Part shown: positions 6,171 to 7,769 of the stretch, piece by piece
Layout: each line of letters opens with the position of its first letter
Position numbering within the stretch: the stretch's first letter is position 1
NCBI GenBank assembly: GCA_023818865.1
Contig: JAMWDF010000114.1
Span: 1 to 7,769 of the forward strand
Direction: 5' to 3'
From: Candidatus Omnitrophota bacterium
GTDB lineage: Bacteria > Ratteibacteria > UBA8468 > B48-G9 > DSTR01
Length of the DNA: 7,769 bases
The notes under the pieces: generated by a model
Told to the model about the DNA's origin: nothing
Databases searched by the model: none
The model's input: the letters and a program-made list of their open reading frames with translations, nothing else
Translations under genes and position numbers: made by a program

Positions 6171-7460
6171 ATGCCCAGGGATAAACTGAGAGAAAAACTG
6201 TTTGAGGCCATAGAAGAAATAAAAGTTGTTGATTGTCACGAGCACCTTCCTCCGGAAAGCGTGCGGGTAGCAAGAAAAGTTGATCTGTTTACCCTGTTTT
6301 CCCATTACACCAAAGGAGATTTAGCCAGAGCGGGTATGGCTGAAAACGAGATTCAGTTACTCTCTAAGGAGGATATTTCTCTGGATAGCCGCTGGCGTCT
6401 TTTTGCCCCATTCTGGGAGAAAATTCGCTATACTTCTTACTCCCGGGCAGTCCTCATCGCTATTAGGAAATTTTACGGAGAGAATGATATAAACCAGGGC
6501 AACTACCAAAAGATTTCAGAAAGAATGAAAGAGATGAACCAGCCAGGGATATACCAGCGGATTTTGAAAGAGGCGGGTGGAATTCAGGTAGTGCTAACTC
6601 AATGTGGCAGAACGAGAACGGAAAGCGAGCTGCTGAAGCCAATTATGCCCCTGACCTATCCAATGGAGACATCAGAAGAACTTCTTTATCCGCCTTTTGC
6701 CGCTGGCCGGCGGACTGGCTCATTGGATGATTACCTGGAGAGTTGTCGCCGCTACCTGCTTCAAGTGAAAAAAGAAGGTGCGGTCGGATTAAAACTGATG
6801 ACCCAGCCGTTCGGACCGCCCAGCCGACGCCAGGCCTTGTCTTTTTTTAAAAGAATTATCACTGGAAAAGCAAAAAGAGAGCCTCCCAGACGATGGCCCA
6901 CTTTTCCCCTCAGCCATCCCTTACTGGATTATATTACCGAAGAGATGGTTAACCTGGCAGGTAAGGAGAACCTGGTGGTGGCAGTGCATACCGGTTACTG
7001 GGGTGATTTTCGTCGTCTCCATCCTCTCCATTTGATCCCGCTTCTTCAACGTCACCCGGAAACCCGGTTTGACATCTACCATTGCGGATACCCCTGGGTG
7101 AGAGAAACCTTGATGTTAGCTAAAGGGTTTTCCAATGTCTGGCTGAACTTCTGTTGGACCCATATCATTTCCCAGAAATTTGCTACTGAATCTCTGGATG
7201 AAGCCCTGGACCTCTTGCCCAATAACAAGATTCTGGCCTTTGGCGGTGATTACCGTGACCCGGTGGAAAAGGTTTACGGCCACCTGGTTATGGCTAGAGA
7301 AGATATTGTTCAACTACTCTCCACCCGGATTCGGCGAGGCAGCTTGAAGGAAAATGAAGCGTTAAGGTTAGCCCGGTTATGGTTTTATGACAATCCAGTT
7401 TCTCTCTACCGCTTGACTTTGTCGACTGGTCAGGCACCGGTTCATCGGGCTCGGGGATGA
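6171..7460 (+). CDS. Metal-dependent amidohydrolase (Amidohydrolase_2 / uronate isomerase-like)
   Basis: The protein has 429 residues, is cytoplasmic by lack of a signal peptide, and has the metal sites of the amidohydrolase barrel in order: H23-E-H25 in VVDCHEHLPP at strand 1, K208 in AVGLKLM (strand 4 region), H273 in VVAVHTGYW (strand 5), H304 in DIYHCGYPW (strand 6) and D360 in FGGDYRDP (strand 8). The HxHLPPE opening also recalls glucuronate isomerase (UxaC), which shares the fold. PF04909 members hydrolyse lactones or decarboxylate; UxaC isomerises uronates. With a mutarotase-like neighbour, a sugar acid or sugar lactone substrate is a fair guess, but the sequence does not decide between hydrolase, decarboxylase and isomerase. 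Last gene of the operon, 19 bp after its neighbour. Its 3' end overlaps the convergent recombinase by 19 bp, so no terminator fits between them. Confidence 0.85.
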   Translation: MPRDKLREKLFEAIEEIKVVDCHEHLPPESVRVARKVDLFTLFSHYTKGDLARAGMAENEIQLLSKEDISLDSRWRLFAPFWEKIRYTSYSRAVLIAIRKFYGENDINQGNYQKISERMKEMNQPGIYQRILKEAGGIQVVLTQCGRTRTESELLKPIMPLTYPMETSEELLYPPFAAGRRTGSLDDYLESCRRYLLQVKKEGAVGLKLMTQPFGPPSRRQALSFFKRIITGKAKREPPRRWPTFPLSHPLLDYITEEMVNLAGKENLVVAVHTGYWGDFRRLHPLHLIPLLQRHPETRFDIYHCGYPWVRETLMLAKGFSNVWLNFCWTHIISQKFATESLDEALDLLPNNKILAFGGDYRDPVEKVYGHLVMAREDIVQLLSTRIRRGSLKENEALRLARLWFYDNPVSLYRLTLSTGQAPVHRARG

Positions 7461-7769
7461 GCCTTCTGGTAAAACTCCCTTAATTTCTCCACAGTAAGGT
7501 GAGTGTAAATCTGAGTGGTGGTGATATGTTCATGCCCAAGGAGCTCCTGAACGCTGCGTAAGTCTGCCCCCCGATCAAGCAGGTGGGTGGCAAAACTGTG
7601 CCGGAAGGTATGGGGAGTGACCGGCCGGTCAAGTCCAGCCAGGCGGGCATATTTCTGGATTAGTCTTTCCACGCTTCTAGCAGTCAGAGGTTTGCCAAAC
7701 CGGTTGACAAAAAGGGCTCTGGCATTAGTTGGCCGGCGCTGAAGATATTCAGTCAAGGCTTTCAGCGCT
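7442..7769 (-). CDS. Tyrosine recombinase, XerC/XerD type, C-terminal part (5' end outside window)
   Basis: The frame is open to the right edge and ends at TGA 7444-7442, giving about 109 residues of the catalytic domain; full proteins of this type have about 300. Visible motifs are H-T-F-R (box II; His at 7612-7610, Arg at 7603-7601), LLGHEHITTT with its His at 7534-7532, and the nucleophile Tyr in TQIYTH at 7507-7505. The short tail ending KLREFYQKAHPRAR is typical of XerC/XerD and close relatives. The first catalytic Arg and the Lys lie outside the window. An internal TTG at 7756 is not the real start, since the frame continues with ALKA upstream. It cuts and rejoins DNA through a 3'-phosphotyrosine link. 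Whether it resolves chromosome dimers or moves an element cannot be told: no dif or att site is visible here. Convergent with the amidohydrolase, overlapping it by 19 bp. Confidence 0.92.
   Translation of the reverse strand, partial: ALKALTEYLQRRPTNARALFVNRFGKPLTARSVERLIQKYARLAGLDRPVTPHTFRHSFATHLLDRGADLRSVQELLGHEHITTTQIYTHLTVEKLREFYQKAHPRAR

Noticed and set aside
7536..7546. GGAGCTCC palindrome as a recombinase target
   Set aside because: It lies within the recombinase coding sequence encoding the conserved QELLGH motif and is explained by codons; it lacks the two 11 bp arms and spacer of a dif-type site.
1..7769. CRISPR array, tRNA, rRNA or insertion sequence
   Set aside because: No regular repeat-spacer pattern, no tRNA-like cloverleaf noticed, no transposase or terminal inverted repeats; almost all the window is filled by protein-coding genes.

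Overview
The window is bacterial: genes are dense, Shine-Dalgarno sites are good where genes are coupled, candidate sigma70-type promoters are visible, and base composition looks roughly balanced (estimated by eye). No ribosomal or other marker gene is present, so the phylum cannot be fixed. The mix of a URO-D-family protein, an unusual secreted glycoside hydrolase, a mutarotase-like DUF4380-type protein and an uncharacterised amidohydrolase resembles what I associate with uncultivated or environmental sugar-degrading bacteria. That is an impression, not a result.

Layout, left to right. (1) The last 18 codons of a + strand gene (1-57) run directly into a + strand URO-D superfamily gene (69-1271), whose ribosome site overlaps the upstream stop codon. 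This protein carries a His-X-Cys...Cys zinc-ligand pattern typical of the methyltransferase branch rather than of haem synthesis. (2) After a 67 bp convergent gap, a 931-residue secreted glycoside-hydrolase-like protein lies on the - strand (4134-1339). (3) A 174 bp divergent control region (4135-4308) has a perfect TATAAT for the leftward gene, two candidate promoters for the rightward genes, a 10 bp-period direct repeat, and a strong but orphan Shine-Dalgarno. (4) A rightward three-gene operon follows: an alpha/beta hydrolase (4309-5226), a galactose-mutarotase-like protein (5255-6151) and a metal-dependent amidohydrolase (6171-7460), with gaps of 28 and 19 bp. (5) The C-terminal part of a XerC/XerD-type tyrosine recombinase on the - strand (7769-7442) runs off the right edge and overlaps the amidohydrolase tail-to-tail by 19 bp.

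Working model (inference): the divergent pair of transcription units forms one carbohydrate-use locus. An exported enzyme would act on a glycan, and cytoplasmic enzymes would remove an ester, bind or epimerise the sugar, and process a sugar acid or lactone. The URO-D/methyltransferase-like gene could remove methyl groups from a methylated substrate, but nothing in the window shows the partner corrinoid protein. The recombinase is probably unrelated to this pathway. The strongest candidates for new biology are the secreted hydrolase, whose expected catalytic residues do not fit the usual GH-A pattern cleanly, and the uncharacterised three-gene operon transcribed away from it.
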